A stretch of 17,430 bases of DNA, taken from assembly GCA_029942245.1 (NCBI GenBank), contig JAOZTN010000059.1, positions 1 through 17,430 of the forward strand, in the 5' to 3' direction. The notes beneath the pieces were generated by a model. The model was not told the DNA's origin, searched no databases, and saw only the letters and a list, made by a program, of their open reading frames with translations. The position numbers and the translations under genes are program-made. Origin of the DNA: B18-G4 sp003648575. GTDB lineage: Bacteria; Bacteroidota; Bacteroidia; Bacteroidales; B18-G4. Positions within the stretch are counted from its first letter, which is position 1, and each line of letters begins with the position of its first letter. Below are positions 1 to 6,829 of this stretch, piece by piece.

Positions 1-14
1 ACGGCTTTTTTTGT

Positions 15-91
15 GGTATGTGGTGTGTGGTATGTGGTATGTGGTGTGTGGTATGCGGTACGTGGTACGTGGTACGGGGGACGGGGTATGC
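15..91. repeat. Heptad array A, consensus GGTRYGY
   Basis: Eleven contiguous 7-bp units can be read without a gap: GGTATGT, GGTGTGT, GGTATGT, GGTATGT, GGTGTGT, GGTATGC, GGTACGT, GGTACGT, GGTACGG, GGGACGG, GGTATGC. Nearly all variation is by transitions at unit positions 4, 5 and 7. The plus strand is strongly G/T-rich. Short ORFs can be drawn through it only because 7 is not a multiple of 3 and the unit lacks stops; they are not genes. The array may extend further left in degraded form. Confidence 0.9.
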
Positions 92-166
92 GGATTACTT
101 CTTCTGTCCTTCGTGCTCGAAAGCTACTTTGCGGAGGCGCTGGCAGAGGAGTATTCTATCGCCTTC
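92..166. other. Non-repetitive spacer between arrays A and B
   Basis: This 75-bp stretch has no heptad period. On the minus strand it carries an open frame ending in a TAA near position 98, with the peptide GDRILLCQRLRKVAFEHE near its end. That frame runs back through the heptad arrays, so it has no credible start. It could be the remnant of a gene end or a conserved part of a composite dispersed repeat. I cannot assign a function. Confidence 0.3.
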
Positions 167-208
167 GAATATCAAATATCGAATATCAAGTATCGAGTAT
201 CGAATATC
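167..208. repeat. Heptad array B, consensus GAATATC
   Basis: Six units in register: GAATATC, AAATATC, GAATATC, AAGTATC, GAGTATC, GAATATC. The sequence decays to GAACAAG before array C starts 10 bp further on. In the transcript sense of the minus-strand gene ending at 291 the unit reads TATTCGA. The same sense motif appears downstream of rlmD and of aroK. Confidence 0.9.
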
Positions 209-218
209 GAACAAGAAA

Positions 219-288
219 CCAGTAACCAGCAACCAGTAACCAGTAACCAGTAACCAGTAACCAGTAACCAGTAACCAGTAACCAGTAT
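219..288. repeat. Heptad array C, consensus CCAGTAA
   Basis: Ten consecutive 7-bp units. Eight are perfect CCAGTAA, the second is CCAGCAA and the last is CCAGTAT. The array ends 2 bp before the stop codon (291-293) of the minus-strand gene, so in that transcript it begins almost at the stop and reads (TTACTGG)n. It is the most homogeneous array of the window, which suggests recent expansion. Confidence 0.95.
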
Positions 289-290
289 TC

Positions 291-2348
291 CTAATTCTTA
301 ATAATCTTCGTTGTATAAGAGCTGTTTTCGGAAATGACCTTCAGGAGATAAATCCCATTTGTAAGCTTGGAAATATCCAACTGCATTGCTCCAGGAGTAT
401 CTGATATAATAAGTGGCTGGACTTCTTTCCCGGAAATATCATATAACAAGCTCGAATATCGAATTTCGGATAGCGGATATCGAATATTAACAACCTCCAT
501 TGTCGGGTTAGGATACACAATAACTTCAATATCTCTTTCAGGCTCTGAAAGCCCGGTAATCTGATCCAGCGGCCGCTTCCAAACTCCACCGGCATTTATG
601 CCGGCATACAGGTATCCATCATATACATGGAGTGAAAGTACCGGCGATCCAACAAGTCCCGTACTAACGATCTCCCAGCTGTTGCCCTGGTCATTGCTGC
701 GATAAATTTCGCCTTCATCGGTACCGGCAAATATGATGTTCTCATGTGCATGAATACAGCGGATATAGCTTTGTGGAGGAATTCCAATTCCGGCGGATGT
801 CCAGGAAGTCCCCTGATTATTGCTTACGAAGATCCCTTCATACCTGCTGCCGGCAAATAATAAATCGCCTGAAAATTCAAGGGCTGTAATATTCAGATCG
901 GGCAATCCTGTATTGACAGATGTCCAGCTTTCCCCCAGGTTGAAAGAAAGGAAAACACCATTGTCGGAAGTTCCTGCAAATATGAAGATTCCATCGGAAG
1001 CCAGAGCTCGGATATCGCCTGAGGTAATTCCTGTGTTTGCCCATGACCAGTCGGATCCATAGTTGTTACTTTTAAAAATACCTTCATCCCTGCTCCCTGC
1101 AAAAACTGTTTCTCCACACAGGCAGAATGATTGTATCCATGCACTGCTAAGTCCGTTGTTGACTTTGGAGTATGTAAATCCGTGGTCGGTGGAACGATAA
1201 ATGCCCAGCATATCTGTGCCAGCAAAAACCAGGTTCTCCAAAGCAAAAACACTCCGAATCTCAACAGTCCCTATCGAGGTAGCACGGGCCCATGATGCTC
1301 CTTCATTAATGCTTGTGTAAAGTCCGGAGCCGTGGGTGCCGGTGATCAGTGCATTTGAGTTACTTGTCAGGGAACCGGCTCCTGCGTTGAAGCTGATGCT
1401 TCCGGTACACAGCGACCATGTGTTGCCATTGTCGATACTTTTATACATGTTCCCACTGGTAACCCCAACAAACAGGGCATTGTCACTTGTTCCTATCGAC
1501 CAGATTGTAGTTTCGGCCAGTCCTGAACTAACATTAATCCAGTTTTGGCCGGAATCATCTGATCGGTATACACCACTTCCGAATGATGCAGCATAAAGAT
1601 ATCCGTTCTGACTCGTAAACCCCTTTATTGAAGGGAGATTAGGGGAAGTGATCTTTGACCAGCTATTCCCGTTGTCATTGCTGACAAAAGCACCTGAAGA
1701 AAGCGTGCTTGTGAATACTTTTCCCTCAAAACAATAGATGGCCATGATATTGGGTTCCGTCAATCCATTATTGATGGCTAACCATGTATCTCCGAAATCT
1801 GTAGACCTGAACATCCCTTCCTGATAGGTGCCTGCAAAAATGCTGATGTTATCTGAGGCCAGATAATAGATGTATTTGACAGAGAGATTGCTGCTAAGCG
1901 ATTCCCAGCTGGCTCCTGTATCTGCAGAGCGGTATAAGCCTCCCAAATATGTGCCTGCAAAAATATGATCGTGACAAACTGTTAATGTCTTCGTATAGGT
2001 TCCTTCCAGTTCATTTCCGGAAGGTTCCCAGCTGAGTCCATTATCATTTGTTCTGAAAACATTTTCATCTGTAGAAACAAATAGATAGTCTCCAAGACTC
2101 GTTAAGCATTTAGTATCGCAGCTTTTCAGCCCTTCATTACGAAAGTCCCAGCTGATACCTTCGTCCTCGCTGGCAAGAACACCACCACCGGTGGCTGCAT
2201 AAAGCGTAGTATTGTCAGAGTGAATGCTTCTGACATATTTGCCGCCAGGGCCATTGGTTGGTTGCCATTGGGCAAATAGGCTTGTCGTGAACGACAGTGC
2301 GGTGATCCATAACGCAATCCGAAGGATGGGAATACGGATTTTAATCAT
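291..2348 (-). CDS. Secreted Asp-box beta-propeller protein with T9SS type A sorting domain
   Basis: Predicted to be exported by Sec and then carried across the outer membrane by the type IX system. The ATG at 2348 is preferred (685 aa): it is followed directly by a signal peptide (MIKIRIPIL... ending SLFAQW), whereas the longer frame to 2390 needs a TTG and a non-signal-like leader. The body holds about 13 Asp-box motifs (S/T-x-D/N-x-G-x-x-W/Y, e.g. SEDEGISW, SNDNGNSW, SNDQGNSW) spaced roughly 40-45 residues, as in BNR/sialidase-like or YCF48-like propellers. No sialidase catalytic set was recognised, so the function may be binding rather than hydrolysis. The last 75 or so residues match the Por secretion tail (VIVYPNPT, YDISGKEV, LTNGIYLLKV). 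Codons in the sorting domain overlap heptad array D. The gene stands alone, and the downstream side is packed with arrays B and C. Confidence 0.88.
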   Translation of the reverse strand: MIKIRIPILRIALWITALSFTTSLFAQWQPTNGPGGKYVRSIHSDNTTLYAATGGGVLASEDEGISWDFRNEGLKSCDTKCLTSLGDYLFVSTDENVFRTNDNGLSWEPSGNELEGTYTKTLTVCHDHIFAGTYLGGLYRSADTGASWESLSSNLSVKYIYYLASDNISIFAGTYQEGMFRSTDFGDTWLAINNGLTEPNIMAIYCFEGKVFTSTLSSGAFVSNDNGNSWSKITSPNLPSIKGFTSQNGYLYAASFGSGVYRSDDSGQNWINVSSGLAETTIWSIGTSDNALFVGVTSGNMYKSIDNGNTWSLCTGSISFNAGAGSLTSNSNALITGTHGSGLYTSINEGASWARATSIGTVEIRSVFALENLVFAGTDMLGIYRSTDHGFTYSKVNNGLSSAWIQSFCLCGETVFAGSRDEGIFKSNNYGSDWSWANTGITSGDIRALASDGIFIFAGTSDNGVFLSFNLGESWTSVNTGLPDLNITALEFSGDLLFAGSRYEGIFVSNNQGTSWTSAGIGIPPQSYIRCIHAHENIIFAGTDEGEIYRSNDQGNSWEIVSTGLVGSPVLSLHVYDGYLYAGINAGGVWKRPLDQITGLSEPERDIEVIVYPNPTMEVVNIRYPLSEIRYSSLLYDISGKEVQPLIISDTPGAMQLDISKLTNGIYLLKVISENSSYTTKIIKN
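452..486. repeat. Heptad array D inside a coding sequence, consensus TCGRATA
   Basis: Five in-register units on the plus strand: TCGAATA, TCGAATT, TCGGATA, GCGGATA, TCGAATA. They lie in the sorting-domain region of the minus-strand gene and are translated as part of NIRYPLSEIRYSS, where IRY recurs. The match to the intergenic arrays at 167-208 and 10442-10476 makes chance composition unlikely. Confidence 0.85.
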
Positions 2349-2427
2349 TTGTCTGGCTTTTGTACAACTAAGATAAAAGAAAAATGGCAAATGATACTAG
2401 ATACTGTATATTTGATACAGCCAACTG

Positions 2428-2644
2428 CTAACCGCCTACTTCTACCAGATTAAAAAGCTGCTCAATCCTCTTGCCATCCAGTATCCATACCTGCTGTGTG
2501 TATATGCCCAACTGAGGTTTCCCTTTCATGCCGGAACGAAACCAGGGTCGAGATCGTTGATGCCAATGATAATCACGGAATCAAGCTTAAATGCATCCCT
2601 GGCGAGATTTTTAATGCTTCTACTGTCGAATTGTGATCACGCAT
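2428..2644 (-). pseudogene. Frameshifted small gene downstream of desaturase, about 72 codons
   Basis: No intact ORF covers this stretch, but three frames join into one plausible protein. It starts at ATG 2642-2644 after a good purine-rich RBS (AAAGGA, 4 bp upstream), reads MRDHNSTVEALK, continues in a second frame as NLARDAFKLDSVIIIGINDLDP, and in a third as FRSGMKGKPQLGIYTQQVW and ILDGKRIEQLFNLVEVGG, ending at a TAG (2428-2430). Both joins need one missing base, one beside an A-run and one beside a GG/TTT run. Restoring both gives exactly 73 codons including the stop. It lies 19 bp after the desaturase stop and was probably cotranscribed with it. I do not recognise the family. It could be a decayed gene or two assembly indels, though the long neighbours are intact. 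Confidence 0.5.
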
Positions 2645-2663
2645 AGGTTCCTTTCTTAGTTTC

Positions 2664-3662
2664 TCAGATAGCTTCTTTGAAACTCACTAGTTTGTGTTTT
2701 GTTTCATCCCACAGGCGGTAGCGTACCGAACTAAACGACTTCCAGAAGGTAAGAGGCTCCTTTTGAAAGATGGGATTTTCTTTATGGCACTTTTCAAGAT
2801 AGTAATTGGGAATCTTCGGACCAAGGTGATGAATGTGGTGAAAACCAATATTACCTGTGAAAAATTGCAATATCCTGGGGAGCTTATAGTAGGATGAACC
2901 TTCCATGGCCATGGTCTTATAATCCCAGTTTTCGCTGCGTTCCCATATCACATCTTCAAACTGATGCTGTACATAAAACATCCACACCCCGGCAATGGAA
3001 GCGATCAGCAGAATCGGCACCTGTATGAGCACGAAAGTCCAGAAACCGATAAAATATGAGATGAGAACGATCAGAAGGATAAGTGTGAGTGTGGTCAGAT
3101 GCGTTTGCAAGTGCATCTTGTTGGTTTGATTGGTGCCATGCAAACGGAACAAAAATGTAAAAAGAAAAAAGGGTACGATCAACAGCAGCATCACTGGATT
3201 GCGGTACCAGCGGTAATAGGATTGTTGCTTTGGAGTACTGTCCTTATATTCTTCAACCGTCATAGTCATTACATCACCCACCCCGCGTTTGTCGAGGTTT
3301 CCCACAGTTTTATGATGTACCTGGTGTTCGTAATGCCAGCGGTGATAAGGAGTAAATACCATCATCCCGGTAATGATGCCGGTGATCCTGTTTGCCATTT
3401 CTGTCTTGAAAAACGATCCATGCCCGCAATCATGGAAGATGATAAATATTCTCACCAGAAAACCGGCAGCAGGAATAGATAAGGCCAGTGTTAGCCAGTA
3501 TGATACTTCCATGCTGTAATACATGGCCACCAGCAGGCCAAAGTAAGGGACAAAGGAATTGATCAACTGCCACCAGCTTCTCAGCGGACTGGGCTTTAGG
3601 TATTGACTGATTATCGTTGTCCAATTCGCCCAATCAGCTGTGTTTGTTTGTTCTTTGTTCAT
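2664..3662 (-). CDS. Membrane fatty acid desaturase (FADS-like, diiron)
   Basis: Integral membrane diiron desaturase of 332 aa that would introduce a double bond into an acyl chain of membrane lipids. The three histidine clusters are present: HDCGHG at about 77-82, HRWHYEHQVHH at about 107-117, and FHHIHH at about 274-279, with an extra His near 233 (VQHQFED). Hydrophobic segments lie at about 38-75, 157-175 and 190-230, as expected for two pairs of membrane helices. Length fits the bacterial omega-6/omega-3 type family. Regiospecificity cannot be read from the sequence. No electron donor gene is adjacent. A TATCTTTA at 3681-3688 on this strand is one base off the Bacteroidota -7 consensus and may be its promoter. 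The frameshifted small gene at 2428-2644 follows 19 bp downstream. Confidence 0.9.
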   Translation of the reverse strand: MNKEQTNTADWANWTTIISQYLKPSPLRSWWQLINSFVPYFGLLVAMYYSMEVSYWLTLALSIPAAGFLVRIFIIFHDCGHGSFFKTEMANRITGIITGMMVFTPYHRWHYEHQVHHKTVGNLDKRGVGDVMTMTVEEYKDSTPKQQSYYRWYRNPVMLLLIVPFFLFTFLFRLHGTNQTNKMHLQTHLTTLTLILLIVLISYFIGFWTFVLIQVPILLIASIAGVWMFYVQHQFEDVIWERSENWDYKTMAMEGSSYYKLPRILQFFTGNIGFHHIHHLGPKIPNYYLEKCHKENPIFQKEPLTFWKSFSSVRYRLWDETKHKLVSFKEAI

Positions 3663-3706
3663 GTTGTTCTTTTCAGACTATAAAGATAAGTTATTTTGGA
3701 CGATAC

Positions 3707-3741
3707 CCAGTTACCAGTAACTAGTGACCAGCAACCAGTAA
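3707..3741. repeat. Heptad array E, consensus CCAGTAA
   Basis: Five units in register: CCAGTTA, CCAGTAA, CTAGTGA, CCAGCAA, CCAGTAA. Same family and strand as array C but more diverged. It lies between the divergent desaturase and gcvP genes, upstream of the promoter element proposed for gcvP. Confidence 0.88.
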
Positions 3742-3801
3742 TGGCCTGTTAACTTTTTCACAATTAACTAACACCTATAATTATTATTACAAGAAGATTA
3801 T

Positions 3802-3809
3802 TACTTTTG
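3802..3809 (+). promoter_or_regulatory. -7 element of gcvP promoter
   Basis: TACTTTTG matches TAnnTTTG exactly, about 65 bp before the gcvP ATG. No clear TTG was found at the usual -33 distance, so the promoter may be weak or activator dependent. Transcription from here would put heptad array F in the 5' leader. The leader is too short for a glycine riboswitch. Confidence 0.5.
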
Positions 3810-3821
3810 CGCTTTAATTCA

Positions 3822-3849
3822 GGTGCCGGGTACCGGATGCCGGATCCCG
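3822..3849. repeat. Heptad array F in gcvP leader, consensus GRTGCCG
   Basis: Four units in register: GGTGCCG, GGTACCG, GATGCCG, GATCCCG. It is the most GC-rich array. It can fold locally (CCGGG at 3826-3830 pairs with CCCGG at 3846-3850; inner CCGG-ATG-CCGG). It ends about 24 bp before the gcvP start codon, so it would be transcribed into the leader mRNA. Confidence 0.8.
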
Positions 3850-3873
3850 GGAAATTTAGATATTTGAGATAAG

Positions 3874-6741
3874 ATGCTAAGTAATAATTTTATTGACAGG
3901 CATAACGGCCCCAGGGAAAATGAAATTCCCGGAATGTTGGATACCATCGGTGTAAAAACCCTTGAAGAACTTATTGCACAAACTGTTCCTGCTTCTATCA
4001 GGATGAAGAATGAATTGGATCTTCCTGACGGGATGAATGAGCATGAATATATCAATCACCTGAGGGAGATCGGTGCTAAGAACAAGCTTTTCAAATCATA
4101 TATCGGTATGGGTTATTATAACACCATCCTGCCGGGTGTGATCCAGCGGAATATCCTGGAAAATCCGGGCTGGTATACCTCATACACCCCTTACCAGGCT
4201 GAGATATCACAGGGCAGGCTGGAAGCACTGCTGAATTTTCAGACCATGGTGTCTGACCTCACAGCCATGCCGCTTGCCAATGCATCATTACTTGATGAAG
4301 GTACTGCTGCTGCAGAGGCCATGATCATGCTATACAATGCTCGGAGCAGAGCAGCTGCTAAAGCCGGTCTAAACAAGTTCTTTATTTCCGAAGGCTTGTT
4401 TCCCCAGACTAAAGAAGTGGTAAAGGCAAGGGCGCTTCCGCTTGGCATCGAGATCATCACAGGGAATGAAGATGGGATTGAATTTGTTGAAGGACTTTTT
4501 GGCGCACTGATACAGTATCCTGACCAATTTGGTGAGGTAAAGGATTACCGCTCATTTGTGGAGCAGGCACATGAAAAGGAGGTTGCAGTAGCCGTTGCCG
4601 CCGACCTACTCAGCCTGGCATTGCTAAGCCCTCCGGGCGAATGGGGTGCTGATGTGGTTGTTGGAACTACACAACGCTTTGGGGTTCCCATGGGATATGG
4701 TGGACCGCATGCAGCTTACTTCGCTACCCACGAAAAATATAAACGAAATATACCCGGAAGGATCATCGGACAATCGGTCGATGCTGAAGGAAACCCGGCC
4801 TTGCGTATGGCTCTCCAGACACGTGAACAGCATATTAAACGTGAAAGGGCTACCTCGAATATCTGTACTGCACAGGCCCTGCTGGCCATTATGGCAGGAA
4901 TGTATGGCGCCTACCACGGGCCTGAAGGTTTAAAGGCCATTGCCCGCGACATCAATGATTATACTTGTATCCTGGGCGGAGTGCTGCAGGAACTTGGTAT
5001 GGAACTGCATACAAAACAATTCTTCGATACGTTGGTGATCAGCCTGCCGGATGATCTCGACCAGAATGCTGTGATGGAAGTTGCCGTGCAAAAAGAGATC
5101 AACTTCCGCTATTTCGAAGATGGCCGCATCGGCATCAGCCTGGATGAGACCACCTCTGCACAGGATGCACGAGATATCATTTCAGTGTTTGTTAATCTGC
5201 GTGGCTTCGAACCTACCCAAGAGCATGAAGTTGAAGTTTGTGTGCCTCAGTCATTGTGCAGGACCAGCGAGTTCATGATACATGAGATATTTAATAGCAT
5301 GCATTCCGAAACGGAGATGATGCGCTATATGAAAAAGCTGGAGAACCGCGACCTGGCCCTCAACAGGACTATGATCCCATTGGGCTCTTGCACCATGAAA
5401 CTCAATGCCGCTGCTGAACTGTTTCCATTGAGCTGGCCGGAATTCGGTGCTTTGCATCCCTTCGTACCCGAAGATCAGGCAGAAGGATATACTGAACTTA
5501 TAGAAAACCTGGGAAGTGACCTTTGTGAGATCACCGGGTTTTCTGCCATGTCGTTCCAGCCCAACTCCGGTGCATCGGGAGAGTATACAGGTTTGCTGGT
5601 GATAAAAGCATATCATGAAAGCAGGGGAGAAGGGTATCGGAACATTTGTCTCATCCCTTCATCGGCACATGGTACCAACCCTGCCAGCTCTGTTATGGCG
5701 GGCATGAAGGTTGTGATCGTAAAATGCGATGAGCAGGGAAATATCGATATCGACGACCTGAAAGCCAGGACCAAAGAGCATCATGAAAACCTGGCAGCCA
5801 TCATGATTACCTATCCTTCCACTCATGGCGTTTTTGAAGAATCAGTTCTGGATATCATGGATATCATCCATGAACATGGCGGACAGGTATACATGGACGG
5901 CGCCAATATGAATGCACAGGTTGGCCTGACAAGTCCCGGATTGATCGGGGCGGATGTCTGCCACTTAAATCTTCACAAGACTTTTGCCATCCCACATGGC
6001 GGTGGTGGCCCCGGCGTTGGACCGATAGGCGTAGCAGAACACCTGGCAGAATTCCTTCCGGGAAGCCCGGTAGTTGAAACAGGTGGTCAGAATGCCATCG
6101 GGGCTGTTGCTGCAGCACCCTTCGGCAGTGCCATGATACTTCCGATCTCATACGGCTACATCAAGTTGCTTGGCCGTGACGGCCTCAGGATAGCCACCGA
6201 AATGGCCATTCTTAATGCCAACTACCTCAAGACCAAGCTGGAGAAGCATTATAAGATCCTGTATACAGGGAAAAATGGTCGCGTGGCCCATGAGATGATT
6301 CTGGATTGCAATCAGTTTCTGAAAACTGCTGATGTGATGGTGGTAGATATCGCCAAGCGTCTGATGGATTTTGGTTTCCATGCCCCTACAGTAGCATTCC
6401 CGGTTATTGGAACATTGATGGTGGAGCCAACGGAAAGCGAACCTCTCTCAGAACTCGACCGTTTCGTCGAAGCCATGATGGTTATACGTGAAGAGATCCG
6501 TCAGGTAGAAGAAGGGAATTGCTCGAAGGAGGACAACATGATCAAACATGCACCACACACCCTGGCCATGGTCATGGATGAAGACTGGAAGTTTCCTTAT
6601 AGCAAAAAAGATGCTGCATTCCCCAACGGAGTACCTGAACGCGATAAGTACTGGCCTGATGTCACACGCATCGATGATGCCCAGGGCGACAGAAACCTTA
6701 TCTGCACCTGCGGAACCCCTGAAGATTACGTTGAGAAATAG
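3874..6741 (+). CDS. gcvP: Glycine dehydrogenase (decarboxylating), P-protein
   Basis: PLP-dependent P-protein of the glycine cleavage system; it decarboxylates glycine and passes the aminomethyl group to lipoyl H-protein. At 955 aa it is the full-length single-chain form (not the split gcvPA/gcvPB type), with an N-terminal half starting MLSNNFIDRHNGPRE and a C-terminal half carrying the PLP site. The PLP lysine is K702 in LNLHKTFAIPHGGGGPG. Other family landmarks are GMGYYNTILPGVIQRNILENP, TPYQAEISQGRLEA, MIPLGSCTMKLNAA and SSAHGTNPASS. No gcvT, gcvH or lpd lies in the window, so the system is dispersed. A TAnnTTTG element at 3802-3809 and a heptad array in the leader precede it. The TAG stop is followed without a gap by heptad array G. 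Confidence 0.98.
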   Translation: MLSNNFIDRHNGPRENEIPGMLDTIGVKTLEELIAQTVPASIRMKNELDLPDGMNEHEYINHLREIGAKNKLFKSYIGMGYYNTILPGVIQRNILENPGWYTSYTPYQAEISQGRLEALLNFQTMVSDLTAMPLANASLLDEGTAAAEAMIMLYNARSRAAAKAGLNKFFISEGLFPQTKEVVKARALPLGIEIITGNEDGIEFVEGLFGALIQYPDQFGEVKDYRSFVEQAHEKEVAVAVAADLLSLALLSPPGEWGADVVVGTTQRFGVPMGYGGPHAAYFATHEKYKRNIPGRIIGQSVDAEGNPALRMALQTREQHIKRERATSNICTAQALLAIMAGMYGAYHGPEGLKAIARDINDYTCILGGVLQELGMELHTKQFFDTLVISLPDDLDQNAVMEVAVQKEINFRYFEDGRIGISLDETTSAQDARDIISVFVNLRGFEPTQEHEVEVCVPQSLCRTSEFMIHEIFNSMHSETEMMRYMKKLENRDLALNRTMIPLGSCTMKLNAAAELFPLSWPEFGALHPFVPEDQAEGYTELIENLGSDLCEITGFSAMSFQPNSGASGEYTGLLVIKAYHESRGEGYRNICLIPSSAHGTNPASSVMAGMKVVIVKCDEQGNIDIDDLKARTKEHHENLAAIMITYPSTHGVFEESVLDIMDIIHEHGGQVYMDGANMNAQVGLTSPGLIGADVCHLNLHKTFAIPHGGGGPGVGPIGVAEHLAEFLPGSPVVETGGQNAIGAVAAAPFGSAMILPISYGYIKLLGRDGLRIATEMAILNANYLKTKLEKHYKILYTGKNGRVAHEMILDCNQFLKTADVMVVDIAKRLMDFGFHAPTVAFPVIGTLMVEPTESEPLSELDRFVEAMMVIREEIRQVEEGNCSKEDNMIKHAPHTLAMVMDEDWKFPYSKKDAAFPNGVPERDKYWPDVTRIDDAQGDRNLICTCGTPEDYVEK

Positions 6742-6769
6742 TGTTGAGTGTTGAGGGTTGGGTGTTGAG
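6742..6769. repeat. Heptad array G, consensus TGTTGAG
   Basis: Four units: TGTTGAG, TGTTGAG, GGTTGGG, TGTTGAG. The first unit begins at the base after the gcvP stop codon. After a 4-bp junction (TTAG) it gives way to array H, which has a different consensus. Confidence 0.88.
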
Positions 6770-6773
6770 TTAG

Positions 6774-6829
6774 TATCCAGTATCCCGTATCCAATATCCA
6801 GTATCTAGTATCCAGTATCCAGCACCTAG
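6774..6829. repeat. Heptad array H, consensus TATCCAG
   Basis: Eight units: TATCCAG, TATCCCG, TATCCAA, TATCCAG, TATCTAG, TATCCAG, TATCCAG, CACCTAG. The last unit contains the stop codon of nnr (CTA, 6826-6828, minus strand), so the array runs into the end of the gene. In the nnr sense strand it reads (TACTGGA)n, one base per unit away from the (TACTGGT)n seen after the gene ending at 291. Confidence 0.9.

Noticed and set aside
11..253. Short plus-strand ORFs of 70-80 codons
   Set aside because: They are translations through three different repeat arrays. All three frames are open because the units lack stops; no start signal or family resemblance.
1..290. CRISPR array or minisatellite with spacers
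   Set aside because: The units are contiguous 7-bp repeats with no spacers, no 25-40 bp direct repeat and no cas genes nearby.
2349..2390. N-terminal extension of the Asp-box protein from a TTG at 2390
   Set aside because: The extension precedes a typical signal peptide and lacks family support; the ATG at 2348 is better.
3099..3482. 127-codon plus-strand ORF
   Set aside because: Antisense shadow of the desaturase gene, overlapping its histidine-box region.
3810..3873. Glycine riboswitch in the gcvP leader
   Set aside because: The space between the likely promoter and the ATG is only about 60 nt and consists mainly of heptad repeats; a glycine aptamer needs far more.
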